From positions 1-17,040 of the forward strand of contig JBHPCA010000029.1 of NCBI GenBank assembly GCA_042576225.1: DNA of 17,040 nt, read 5' to 3'. Origin of the DNA: GWF2-30-66 sp042576225. GTDB taxonomy: Bacteria > Babelota > Babeliae > Babelales > Vermiphilaceae. The notes under the pieces are model-generated. The model was not told the origin of the DNA. It searched no databases and worked only from the letters and a program-made list of their open reading frames with translations. How positions within the stretch are numbered: position 1 is the stretch's first letter; each line of letters starts with the position of its first letter. The position numbers were made by a program, and so were the translations under genes. Below are positions 6,283 through 13,518 of this stretch, one piece after another.

Positions 6283-6684
6283 ATGAATGTAAATAAGAGT
6301 ATTAAAGCATTTGTTGTTTTGTGTATGTTAGCCACATTGTCGGCCAATGGCCTTGTCAGGAGTCGATCAGGACGTAGAGGAGATGTAAGAGGCCATGGGA
6401 GATATAGCAGAAGAGGGACTGTGGCGCCGGTAGTTGGTGCGGTTACAGGGGCAGCACTTGTGGGCGGAGCCATAAGTTCAGAAAGACGTGACAGAAGGCT
6501 TGATGAAAGAGATGATTCAGGTAGGAGCGTGGCACCGGTAGTTGGCGCAGTTACAGGAGCAGCGATTGTTGGTGGAGCCCTAGGTGCCAGAAGGCGTGGT
6601 AGAATAGATAATAGAACAGGAAGTAGGGGATATTCAAGAAGTTCAGGTGGAAGAAGTTCAGGTGGGACAAGAAGAAGGCGTTAA
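6283..6684 (+). CDS. Secreted Arg/Gly-rich protein with duplicated glycine-rich segment
   Basis: I place the start at ATG 6283, 133 residues, because AAGGAGAAGG (6270-6279) lies just upstream. The longer frame from 6244 has no ribosome binding site. Residues 1-21 are a signal peptide (VNKSIKAFVVLCMLATLSA). Two near-identical hydrophobic Gly/Ala segments, VAPVVGAVTGAA(L/I)VGGA, lie at 47-63 and 83-99, a 36-residue (108-bp) repeat. Their spaced glycines resemble glycine-zipper membrane or self-association helices. They are separated and followed by very basic Arg/Ser/Gly sequence ending in RRRR. The charge suggests binding to nucleic acid, lipid or surface polymer, but no family is recognised. 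It has a good promoter at 6202-6231 and a strong terminator at 6706-6729, so it is a single-gene unit. Confidence 0.8.
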   Translation: MNVNKSIKAFVVLCMLATLSANGLVRSRSGRRGDVRGHGRYSRRGTVAPVVGAVTGAALVGGAISSERRDRRLDERDDSGRSVAPVVGAVTGAAIVGGALGARRRGRIDNRTGSRGYSRSSGGRSSGGTRRRR

Positions 6685-6705
6685 AATAGGTGGGGAATTT
6701 AAAAG

Positions 6706-6729
6706 AAGGGGCTTTGCGCCCCTTTTTTT
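6706..6729 (+). terminator. Rho-independent terminator
   Basis: GGGGC (6708-6712), loop TTTGC, GCCCC (6718-6722), extended by flanking AA/TT pairs and followed by a run of seven T. It serves the plus-strand gene ending at 6684 and separates it from the convergent mutL stop at 6748. Confidence 0.85.
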
Positions 6730-6747
6730 ATGCGTAATTTTAAAAAA

Positions 6748-8643
6748 CTATAATTTTCTTTTAAACTTTTTTTCTATGTCATGTGTCGTTAACATCCAGC
6801 CTGTTGGTCGACCATGAGGACATGCAAAGTTGCTCTCTGTTGATTCTAGGTCTCGGAGTAGTTTTTGCATTTGTTCAAGAGTGAGCAGGTCACCGGCTTT
6901 TATTGCAGCTTTGCAGGACATTTGGGAATGCAGATGATCGTTTATTTTTTTGAAAAATTCTTTTTCATCAAGTTCTTGGAATTCTCTTATCCAGGATACA
7001 ACTTCAAGTACGATTTCTTCCAGTTTTACGTTTTTTAAGTGAACTGGTGTTGCTTGTACTTTTATCTGATTTTCTCCAAAGATCTCTATATCGATGCCAT
7101 TCTTTTTAAAAACGTCTAAATTTGGCTCGAGAAGTGATATATCCTCTTTTCTGAGGGTAATTAGCTGTGGGAACAAAAGCTTTATTGTAGCTACGTTTTC
7201 AAAGTGTTTTGAGAAGATTGCATATAGCACTCGTTCATGTGCCACATGCTGGTCAACAAAAAAGAGCCCGTCTGGTCGTTCTATTAAAATATAGGTCTTT
7301 TTAAATTGTCCGATTATCACATAATCTTGTTGTGCAATATTGCGCTGGATATTGTGTTGGTCGTGTTCTTGCTTGTCCAAATGGTTTAAAGGGTTTGGGG
7401 TGTCTGAGTTGCAATTATTATTTGGGTTTTCTGGCAACTGTTTTTGGCTAGTGTCAGAAGTGAAAGATTGGGTGGTGCGCGGTTCAGGAGCAAAACTTTT
7501 GTTTCCTAAAAATGGGTCAAAATTGAATGGTTTAAACGCACGAGTATTATCGCTCTGCTTGTAACTATTTTGGCTATAACTTTCTTGTTTAAACGTGACC
7601 GGTTGCCTGATTTGGCTTGAAAGATGCTCTTCAAGTGCTTTTTTGACCGCATTTTGTAAAATATTTGTTGCTATTCTCGGGTGTAAAAACTTTACTTCTT
7701 CTTTTCTTGGGTGAATATTGACGTCTATTAACTGCGGGCTTATTTCAACAAAAATAAATGCTGCTGGGTAACGAGCTGGTGGCAGCACGTTGATGTACCC
7801 TTTTAACAACCCAGATTGTATTTCATGATTTTTTACCCATCGGTTGTTCACAAACAAGAATATATTACCCCTGTCGTATCTAAAATATTGATGATTTGTT
7901 ATAGCGCCGTAAATATAAGGCGTTTTTTTAGTATTAGAGTCCATAGAATTTTTATCAGGCTTTTTAGTTTCTATTTTTATCAGGTTTTTTGCAAAATTGT
8001 GTCCCCATATTTGCGATGCTCTTTTTATGATGCAATCAGTTGCAATACAGTTTATTGTTTGCCTGCCATCGACAAAAAGTTTAAAATTAATCTCTAAGTA
8101 ATCGAGACAAAAAGATTGCACTAGTTGCGTGATATGCCTGTTTTCAGTTTCTCTTTTTTTTAAAAACTTTTGTCTTGCGGGAGTATTGTAAAATAAATTT
8201 TTGATTTGCAGATCGGTACCCTGTGAAAATGGCACTTCTTGTTCTACAGTAATTGCGCCATTTTCAAATTCAAGCTTTACCCCATTATTAGATTCTTCGT
8301 CTTTTGTTGCAAGTGTTACATTGCTTACAGCAGATATGCTTGCAAGAGCTTCGCCTCTGAAGCCAAATGTTTGTATAGACTCCAGGTCGTCCAGGCTTGT
8401 TATTTTACTTGTCGCATGTTTTTTAAAGCTCATTTTGGCATCTTTTTTTGACATGCCACAGCCGTTATCCAGTACTCGTATGAGCTTTTTTCCCCCGTTT
8501 TCTATATAAACAGTAATACTTTTTGCCCCTGCGTCTACAGAGTTTTCTACTAGCTCTTTAACGACGTTGGCAGGCCGGTCTACTACCTGTCCAGCAGCTA
8601 TTTTTAGAATTTCTTGTTGTGGTAATAATTTTATTTTTTGCAT
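6748..8643 (-). CDS. mutL: DNA mismatch repair protein MutL
   Basis: MutL couples MutS mismatch recognition to strand removal. I choose ATG 8643 (631 residues) because the protein then begins MQKIKLLPQQEILKIAAGQV, the standard MutL start; a 23-residue extension to 8712 would overlap the promoter. The GHKL ATPase motifs are complete: KELVENSVDAG (29-39, with E30 and N34), DNGCGM (59-64), HATSK (76-80) and GFRGEAL (94-100). The C-terminal dimerisation domain has GLFFVDQHVAHER (459-471) and CPHGRP (608-613). The endonuclease signature DQHA(x)2E(x)4E is degenerate here: V467 replaces Ala and A475 replaces the last Glu, although the CPHGRP metal-site motif remains. A Ser/Asn/Gln-rich linker joins the domains, as is usual. 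The ribosome binding site (GTGGAG) is about 11 bases away, slightly far. Confidence 0.95.
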   Translation of the reverse strand: MQKIKLLPQQEILKIAAGQVVDRPANVVKELVENSVDAGAKSITVYIENGGKKLIRVLDNGCGMSKKDAKMSFKKHATSKITSLDDLESIQTFGFRGEALASISAVSNVTLATKDEESNNGVKLEFENGAITVEQEVPFSQGTDLQIKNLFYNTPARQKFLKKRETENRHITQLVQSFCLDYLEINFKLFVDGRQTINCIATDCIIKRASQIWGHNFAKNLIKIETKKPDKNSMDSNTKKTPYIYGAITNHQYFRYDRGNIFLFVNNRWVKNHEIQSGLLKGYINVLPPARYPAAFIFVEISPQLIDVNIHPRKEEVKFLHPRIATNILQNAVKKALEEHLSSQIRQPVTFKQESYSQNSYKQSDNTRAFKPFNFDPFLGNKSFAPEPRTTQSFTSDTSQKQLPENPNNNCNSDTPNPLNHLDKQEHDQHNIQRNIAQQDYVIIGQFKKTYILIERPDGLFFVDQHVAHERVLYAIFSKHFENVATIKLLFPQLITLRKEDISLLEPNLDVFKKNGIDIEIFGENQIKVQATPVHLKNVKLEEIVLEVVSWIREFQELDEKEFFKKINDHLHSQMSCKAAIKAGDLLTLEQMQKLLRDLESTESNFACPHGRPTGWMLTTHDIEKKFKRKL

Positions 8644-8660
8644 GTTATTTGTATCTCCAC

Positions 8661-8688
8661 TTGTTAAATTACATTTTTTCACTATAAT
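8661..8688 (+). promoter_or_regulatory. Promoter of the M3 peptidase gene
   Basis: TTGTTA (8661-8666), 16 bp, perfect TATAAT (8683-8688). Transcription would start near 8695, about 58 bases before the GTG start. It shares five base pairs of its -10 with the mutL -10 on the other strand. Confidence 0.55.
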
Positions 8689-8712
8689 ATCAGTACTTTT
8701 GTTGTGTGTCAC
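8684..8712 (-). promoter_or_regulatory. mutL promoter
   Basis: Read on the minus strand: GTGACA (8707-8712, 5 of 6), 17 bp, TATTAT (8684-8689, 5 of 6). The predicted transcription start near 8677 gives a leader of about 34 bases. Its -10 overlaps the -10 of the opposing promoter at 8661-8688. Confidence 0.55.
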
Positions 8713-8752
8713 TGGATATATTTTGAATTTATATTTTTTCTGGGGTTCTGTT

Positions 8753-10861
8753 GTGAATTTTAAAAAGTTATCATTTTTGTTTGTCGTTGTTTTGGTTGCG
8801 GGTATTGGTTTGTTTTACTCTTCTGGCTGCTTATTTTCTCGAGATAAAATTTTTGATAATTATAGATTTAAAATAGAATCTTTACAAGATGTTGTTTCTT
8901 TGTTCCCAAAATCCGCTGAAAATATAAAAAAACAGAAAAATAAAATTTTCAAAAACTCTAAAGACAATCTAAGCAAAATAATATCTTTAGATAGTAGTGA
9001 TAAAAACTTTGAAAATACGGCGCTTGCTATTGATAGGGTAATGCATGATTTAACTTGTTTAGGAGGGATTTTGAACACAGTTGCGAATGTGCATCCTGAT
9101 AAATCGATGAGAGATCAAGCACTGAGTTCTTCTGTTGAGATTGAAAAGTTTGTTGTAGATTTTGTTTATGGAAATAGAAGTTTGTACAAAGCTTTTAAGC
9201 TTTATGTTGATAACACATCAAAAAGCGAAAATCTTGATCAAGTTGAAACATATTTTCTTAAGAATTTACAAGATAAATTTGAAAGAAATGGCTTGGGTTT
9301 GTCAGACCAAGATTTAGAAAAAGCAAAAGAGTTAAACAAGAAGATAGCAGTCTTATCTTCAGAATTTCAAAAAAATATTAATCAGGATAATAGATTTATT
9401 TTAGTAAAAGACCAAGATTTGCTTGGATTGGAAAAAGATTTTATTCAGGGGCTTAAGCGCAATAAAAATGGACAGATAATTGTTGGTATTGATTATCCTA
9501 CATATTTTAATGTGATGAAAAATTGTGCAAATAGTGATACCAGAAAAAAGTTATACACAGAGTTTTTGAATCGCGGGTATCCAAAAAATGACTCTATTTT
9601 AAAAGACATTATCAAAAAAAGAGATAAGCTCGCAAAACTACTGGGTTACAAAAGCTATGCTGACTTTGATTGTGCGAACCAAATGTTAGGGTCACAAGAG
9701 AAGGCTGAAAAATTTGCATTAAATCTTTTTGAATATGCTTCAAAAAAAGCAAAAAAAGAGTTAGATCTTTTCTTGCAAAAGCTTGGTGATAAAGTGCAGC
9801 TTACCAAGGATAGAAAATTGTGCCCTTGGGACTCTTTTTATTTATCTACGCTTTATAAAAAGAAATATTTTGATTTGGATGATAATAAAATTGCAGAGTA
9901 TTTGCCTATGGAAAAGGTCTTGGATACTTTGATGGTTATTTCTCGCAAGTTTTTTGACTTAAACTTAAAAGAGCTTTCAAGTAAAGGTTTATGGCACAAA
10001 GATGTAAAAGTTTTTGAGGTTAATAGAAAAAGCGATGATTTTGTGCTTGGCTATTTGATTTTGGATCTTTATCCAAGAAAGGATAAGTTTCCACATGCAT
10101 GTGAAATTCCATCATTTCATGCACTTATAGATAAGCAAGGTAAGCGTGGCAGTGCAGTTGTGTCTATTGTTGCTAATTTGCCTAAAGCGACAAAAACAAA
10201 GCCGTCTTTGTTAAAGCTGAATAATGTACGGACGTTATTCCACGAATTTGGGCATGCGTTGCATGAGATCCTTGGTGCTGCCAAGATATCGAGCTTTTCA
10301 GGAGCACAAACAAAAACCGATTTTGTGGAGGTTCCTTCTCAACTAATGGAGATGTTTATAGCTGAACCTGAGGTTCTCAAGATGATGAGCTGTCACTATA
10401 AGACTTCAAATACTTTTGGAGATGATCTCATAACAAAGATTCTTGAGCTTAATAATCTATCTTATGGTCATTACGTTCAATCGCAGCTTTATTACGCTAT
10501 GATTTCGCTAGATATGTTCAAAGAGGGTGAAGACAAAAGCCCTAAAGAGATAGTACAAGCATTGCATAAAAAGATGCTCAAGCAGGTAGAATACGCAGAT
10601 TTTACCAATCTGCACACCACATTTATACATTTGACTGCCTATGGAGCAAAATACTATAGTTACATGTTTAGTAGGGTGCTTGTATTGGATATATTTGATT
10701 ATATTAAGACAAATGGGCTATTGGATCCTAAAGTGGGGCAAAAATACGTAAATGATATTTTAAGCAAAGGTGCAAGTGTCGATCCGAACGTATTGATAAG
10801 CACTTTTTTGGGCAGAGAGACAAACAATAAAGCATTTATCAAGTATTATGGTTTTGCTTAA
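8753..10861 (+). CDS. Lipoprotein M3-family zinc oligopeptidase (thimet/oligopeptidase A type)
   Basis: The M3 family cleaves short peptides using one zinc ion. I start at GTG 8753 (702 residues): GGGG lies seven bases upstream, and this start gives a clean lipoprotein signal (NFKKLSFLFVVVLVAGIG... then YSSG-C26). The long frame open from 8567 overlaps mutL and is not used. The zinc site is HEFGH at 497-501 with the third ligand E526 in DFVEVPSQ, exactly 29 residues after the first His, as in thimet oligopeptidase. The preceding VRTLFHEFGHALHEIL and the C-terminal AYGAKYYSYMFSRVLVLDIF also fit the family. Catalytic residues are intact. Most bacterial relatives are cytoplasmic, so a lipid-anchored periplasmic form suggests digestion of imported or surface peptides, perhaps for amino-acid supply in a nutritionally dependent cell (inference). 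Confidence 0.92.
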   Translation: MNFKKLSFLFVVVLVAGIGLFYSSGCLFSRDKIFDNYRFKIESLQDVVSLFPKSAENIKKQKNKIFKNSKDNLSKIISLDSSDKNFENTALAIDRVMHDLTCLGGILNTVANVHPDKSMRDQALSSSVEIEKFVVDFVYGNRSLYKAFKLYVDNTSKSENLDQVETYFLKNLQDKFERNGLGLSDQDLEKAKELNKKIAVLSSEFQKNINQDNRFILVKDQDLLGLEKDFIQGLKRNKNGQIIVGIDYPTYFNVMKNCANSDTRKKLYTEFLNRGYPKNDSILKDIIKKRDKLAKLLGYKSYADFDCANQMLGSQEKAEKFALNLFEYASKKAKKELDLFLQKLGDKVQLTKDRKLCPWDSFYLSTLYKKKYFDLDDNKIAEYLPMEKVLDTLMVISRKFFDLNLKELSSKGLWHKDVKVFEVNRKSDDFVLGYLILDLYPRKDKFPHACEIPSFHALIDKQGKRGSAVVSIVANLPKATKTKPSLLKLNNVRTLFHEFGHALHEILGAAKISSFSGAQTKTDFVEVPSQLMEMFIAEPEVLKMMSCHYKTSNTFGDDLITKILELNNLSYGHYVQSQLYYAMISLDMFKEGEDKSPKEIVQALHKKMLKQVEYADFTNLHTTFIHLTAYGAKYYSYMFSRVLVLDIFDYIKTNGLLDPKVGQKYVNDILSKGASVDPNVLISTFLGRETNNKAFIKYYGFA

Positions 10862-10864
10862 TAT

Positions 10865-10885
10865 GCCCTACTGAGGGTCGTTTTT
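10865..10885 (+). terminator. Weak hairpin after the M3 peptidase
   Basis: CCCT (10866-10869), loop ACTG, AGGG (10874-10877), then three bases and a run of five T. The stem is short, so this is a tentative terminator. Confidence 0.3.
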
Positions 10886-10949
10886 AGATTTTTATAGATC
10901 CGGATTCTTGGTTTTGTGCTTAAAGTGAGGGGTTTTTTGTAAAAATAGT

Positions 10950-10978
10950 TTGAAAAAATTATATTTTAGGATTAAAAT
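10950..10978 (+). promoter_or_regulatory. Promoter of the 46-residue Cys-rich peptide gene
   Basis: TTGAAA (10950-10955, 4 of 6), 17 bp, TAAAAT (10973-10978, 5 of 6), placing transcription start near 10985, about 39 bases before the ATG at 11024. Confidence 0.5.
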
Positions 10979-11023
10979 TAAAGTAGGGGTTAAGTTTAAA
11001 GGTTTTTAAGCGAGGAGAAATTG

Positions 11024-11164
11024 ATGCAGCTTGCTAAGTTATCAGTGTTATTGCTGGGGATTGCAATCTTAACTGTTTATTTTCTTACAGCTTCAAAAAG
11101 CTGCTCTGGTAAAAATAATGGGTGCAGTAGCTGTTCTAGCTTTTCTAGTTTAAACACATTATAA
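11024..11164 (+). CDS. Short Cys-rich membrane or secreted peptide (46 residues)
   Basis: A small frame with all marks of a gene: its own promoter (10950-10978), a strong ribosome binding site (GAGGAG) and an ATG start. It encodes a hydrophobic N-terminal segment (AKLSVLLLGIAILTVYFLTA, 4-23), then a short tail, SKSCSGKNNGCSSCSSFSSLNTL, with cysteines at 27, 34 and 37. The stretch could be a signal peptide releasing a tiny peptide or a membrane anchor with an exposed Cys/Ser tail. The CxxC and nearby Cys could bind metal or form disulfides. No family is recognised. Its stop codon ends at 11164, and the convergent metalloprotease stop begins at 11165, so there is no intergenic space. Confidence 0.65.
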   Translation: MQLAKLSVLLLGIAILTVYFLTASKSCSGKNNGCSSCSSFSSLNTL

Positions 11165-12109
11165 TCAAATCTGTTTTTTCAAGACATTCTTCAGATATGC
11201 AATTCGAGTCTCATGTGATGGATGAGGATCCCAAAGTTGGCTCACAAAGCTTTTTATTCCTAATGCGATACATATTAACTTTTTTATTACCTTATTGCTA
11301 AATTGCTCCAAAATGTCTTCATTTTGATCTTCTTGTATCTTTTTTACTGTTTTTAAAAATAAAATACCCCCTTTTATAGTCTCAGGTCCTAGAGATGCTG
11401 CACTCAGATCTGCCTGTTTTTCAAATTGTTTTCTTATTGATATCCAAAGAAATATTTGTAAAAAGATTTTTGTTATTGCAGAATCCAATACACCAGGCAC
11501 ACACTTTATGGTAGATTTTACTATTCTGGGGGTCCAATTTAGGCCAATACTTTTTATAATTTTTTTATACACTTTATTAAAACACTTTACGCCAAAATGG
11601 GTAATAATTGGTGATACAAGAAATGCGAAAAATGTTTTGACTGAGTGGTTATACTTTATATGGGAAAGCTCATGCGCGTATATAAAATTTTTAACCCCGG
11701 GCCTTGTAATAACCTCTGAAAGCACTTCATGATCCTGGCGCCCTATAATAAGTGTTTTTAAAAAAGCTGCATAATTGTTTTTAAACATTTCGTCAAAGTT
11801 ATTATATTTTTTGGGAGTTTTTACTTTTATATTTTTTATACCTCTTTTGCTAAACCCTAATTCTTTTGCGATGGCTTTCACTGTTTCTATTTCTTTTTTA
11901 GATGCGTTATCAAAAAGACCTTTGTTTTCAAGATTTGAGCATAATGCGAGATAGCTTACAATATATATAATCATCTGCTTGATGTTATATGACAAATATG
12001 GATGCTTGCATTGAAAATATTTATATTCATGCCCTATATCGGCCTTGCTTTTTGTGAACGTGAGAAAAAGAAACATAATAGAAAGAAAAATTTTCTTGTA
12101 TTTTGTCAT
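11165..12109 (-). CDS. Secreted M48-type zinc metalloprotease
   Basis: This 314-residue protein starts at ATG 12109 behind AGAGGG. Residues 1-23 look like a signal peptide (KKIFLSIMFLFLTFTKSKA, then D). The zinc-binding HELSH lies at 146-150 in YAHELSHIKYNH; the third ligand is E230 in FEKQADLSAA; and the late HPSHETR motif (296-302) completes the M48 (HtpX/Ste24/BepA-like) pattern. Hydrophobic segments at about 158-175 and 208-225 flank the region between the two zinc motifs, as in membrane-associated members. The N-terminal 100 residues match nothing I recognise. Family members degrade misfolded membrane or outer-membrane proteins; the exact role here is unknown. It has its own promoter just after the pilN-like gene. 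Confidence 0.88.
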   Translation of the reverse strand: MTKYKKIFLSIMFLFLTFTKSKADIGHEYKYFQCKHPYLSYNIKQMIIYIVSYLALCSNLENKGLFDNASKKEIETVKAIAKELGFSKRGIKNIKVKTPKKYNNFDEMFKNNYAAFLKTLIIGRQDHEVLSEVITRPGVKNFIYAHELSHIKYNHSVKTFFAFLVSPIITHFGVKCFNKVYKKIIKSIGLNWTPRIVKSTIKCVPGVLDSAITKIFLQIFLWISIRKQFEKQADLSAASLGPETIKGGILFLKTVKKIQEDQNEDILEQFSNKVIKKLICIALGIKSFVSQLWDPHPSHETRIAYLKNVLKKQI

Positions 12110-12154
12110 ATTTGCCCTCTAGTGCTTTTTGTAAAACTCTTATTTTGTTCTTCG

Positions 12155-12183
12155 AGTATAGCAATTATGTTTGGTGGTGACAA
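12155..12183 (-). promoter_or_regulatory. Promoter of the M48 metalloprotease gene
   Basis: Read on the minus strand: TTGTCA (12178-12183, 5 of 6), 17 bp, TATACT (12155-12160, 5 of 6). It lies in the 84-bp gap after the pilN-like stop codon, so the protease can be expressed separately from the prmC operon. Confidence 0.6.
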
Positions 12184-12193
12184 AGATGATTAG

Positions 12194-12721
12194 TTATGTT
12201 TTGATTTTGCCTTTAATTTGGAACATAAACTTATTATTGTTTTTTTGCATAGATGCGAGTTTTGCAGACTTTACGTAGGGTAGCTTTGCGATTTTTTGTG
12301 AAAGCTTGGTTGCAAGTTTGTCGCTTGTGCTTTCTGCTGAAATTGTAATTTCATTTTTGTTTACAGAAATCAATTGCAAATTTGCCCCTTTAGGAAAGAG
12401 CTTGTGTATGTTCAATAGAATATCAAATTCTTTTTTGGGCGAGGTTTTTAGTTTATTTATGTGTGCCAGCTTGTTTTGCAACAATTTTTTCTGTTTTTTT
12501 AATTTTGCTTTTTCTTTTAATACTTTGTCCAAGTGTATTATTTCTTTTTTTTGATCTTTTATTACTTTTTTTATATTACTTAGCTTTCTTGTTTGTGTGA
12601 TTGAGATAAACGACAAAATGGTAATAGTTATCCCAATTAACATTGCTGAAAGGCGTAACCACTGTAACATGTCTTGATATTTTTTTAGTTTTTCGGTATC
12701 AATAAAATTTATTTTTTCCAT
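12194..12721 (-). CDS. PilN-like type IV pilus inner-membrane assembly protein
   Basis: This 175-residue protein has the PilN layout: a short cytoplasmic N terminus beginning EKINFID (PilN proteins carry an INLLP-like peptide here that binds PilM), one transmembrane helix (about 23-43), a Lys-rich coiled coil (about 45-95), then a small alpha/beta domain (about 98-172). In pilus systems PilN joins cytoplasmic PilM to PilO. Its ATG lies inside the last codons of the upstream pilM-like gene (13-bp overlap), so translation is probably coupled. There is no pilO downstream: the next gene is a protease with its own promoter. Assignment rests on topology and gene order, as sequence signatures are weak. 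Confidence 0.6.
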   Translation of the reverse strand: MEKINFIDTEKLKKYQDMLQWLRLSAMLIGITITILSFISITQTRKLSNIKKVIKDQKKEIIHLDKVLKEKAKLKKQKKLLQNKLAHINKLKTSPKKEFDILLNIHKLFPKGANLQLISVNKNEITISAESTSDKLATKLSQKIAKLPYVKSAKLASMQKNNNKFMFQIKGKIKT

Positions 12722-13518
12722 GCATTTTTTCCTAGTAAAAAGAGTCCAATTCCTGTTGCGATATGACGGGCCTCTTTGTCTAAATCGATATACAAATTAT
12801 TTTTTAGAATAAAATTTTTTGCAATAATCTCAGGTGAAATTATCTCATTAAAATCGTAATTATTTTGGTTAAGATCGAGGGCAAGTTGGCTTTGGCTAAA
12901 ATTTTGGCTGTTAAGATGCTTGTATAGTTGAATGATAGATGAACGTTCTGTTGTGATTAACGCAAGCTTGGCGCCTATTTTTTTGGTTAACAGTGTATAT
13001 TGAAACAGATGTTCTCTGCTTATGCCACAGATGTAAAAATCAAAGCCGCTGTGCAATCCAGAGCTTAATGAGGGGCACACATAAGTGTGGCTCAGTTGCA
13101 TGTTATTTGAAGTTACACTACTATCAAGCTTGAAATCGCTTATGCTTGGCGAAGATGTTGATAGGGTAACCATTTTCTCAAATATATTTGGCCCGCTTAC
13201 AGATAGTGCAATGATTGGCTTTGTAATATTATTATTTTTTATAAACTTAGAGATAACAGTACTTATTTTTGTCGGGTTAAACAGGATTGATCTTTCAAAT
13301 TCCAGTGATGTCAGTTTTTTTCTCTGGTATGCATTTATTTTTATTGCAGCCCTATTTTTTTCTTCTTCCCTTTCTTTTCTTTTTTCTTTTTTGCTTGGAC
13401 AAAACCCTTTGCTGTGCTTGGCCTTATTAGTTGGCGCCTGTGCAAAACAGCATGTAAGGTATTGTGGGTTTAGTGATACGGAAACAATATTACTCTTTCC
13501 CCTTTTTAGTGACAACAT
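12709..13518 (-). CDS. Divergent PilM-like protein
   Basis: A 269-residue soluble protein, shorter than typical PilM (about 350). ATG 13518 follows GGAGAG on the minus strand. The C terminus, HIATGIGLFLLGKNAWKK, resembles the AIGLALRG-type end of PilM. PIIALSVSGPNIFEKMVTL and LALITTERSSIIQLYKHL resemble the core strands of its actin-like fold. An internal Lys/Glu-rich insertion (about 42-56, SKKEKRKEREEEKN) is unusual. The canonical nucleotide-binding motifs of PilM are not evident. The gene overlaps prmC upstream by 29 bp and the pilN-like gene downstream by 13 bp. The neighbouring PilN-like protein is the main support for this call. Confidence 0.5.
   Translation of the reverse strand: MLSLKRGKSNIVSVSLNPQYLTCCFAQAPTNKAKHSKGFCPSKKEKRKEREEEKNRAAIKINAYQRKKLTSLEFERSILFNPTKISTVISKFIKNNNITKPIIALSVSGPNIFEKMVTLSTSSPSISDFKLDSSVTSNNMQLSHTYVCPSLSSGLHSGFDFYICGISREHLFQYTLLTKKIGAKLALITTERSSIIQLYKHLNSQNFSQSQLALDLNQNNYDFNEIISPEIIAKNFILKNNLYIDLDKEARHIATGIGLFLLGKNAWKK

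Noticed and set aside
8567..8752. N-terminal extension of the M3 peptidase frame
   Set aside because: It overlaps the start of mutL on the other strand and runs through both promoters; GTG 8753 has a ribosome binding site and begins a proper lipoprotein signal.
12002..12193. Plus-strand frame of 63 codons
   Set aside because: Antisense to the start and promoter of the M48 protease, with no ribosome binding site.
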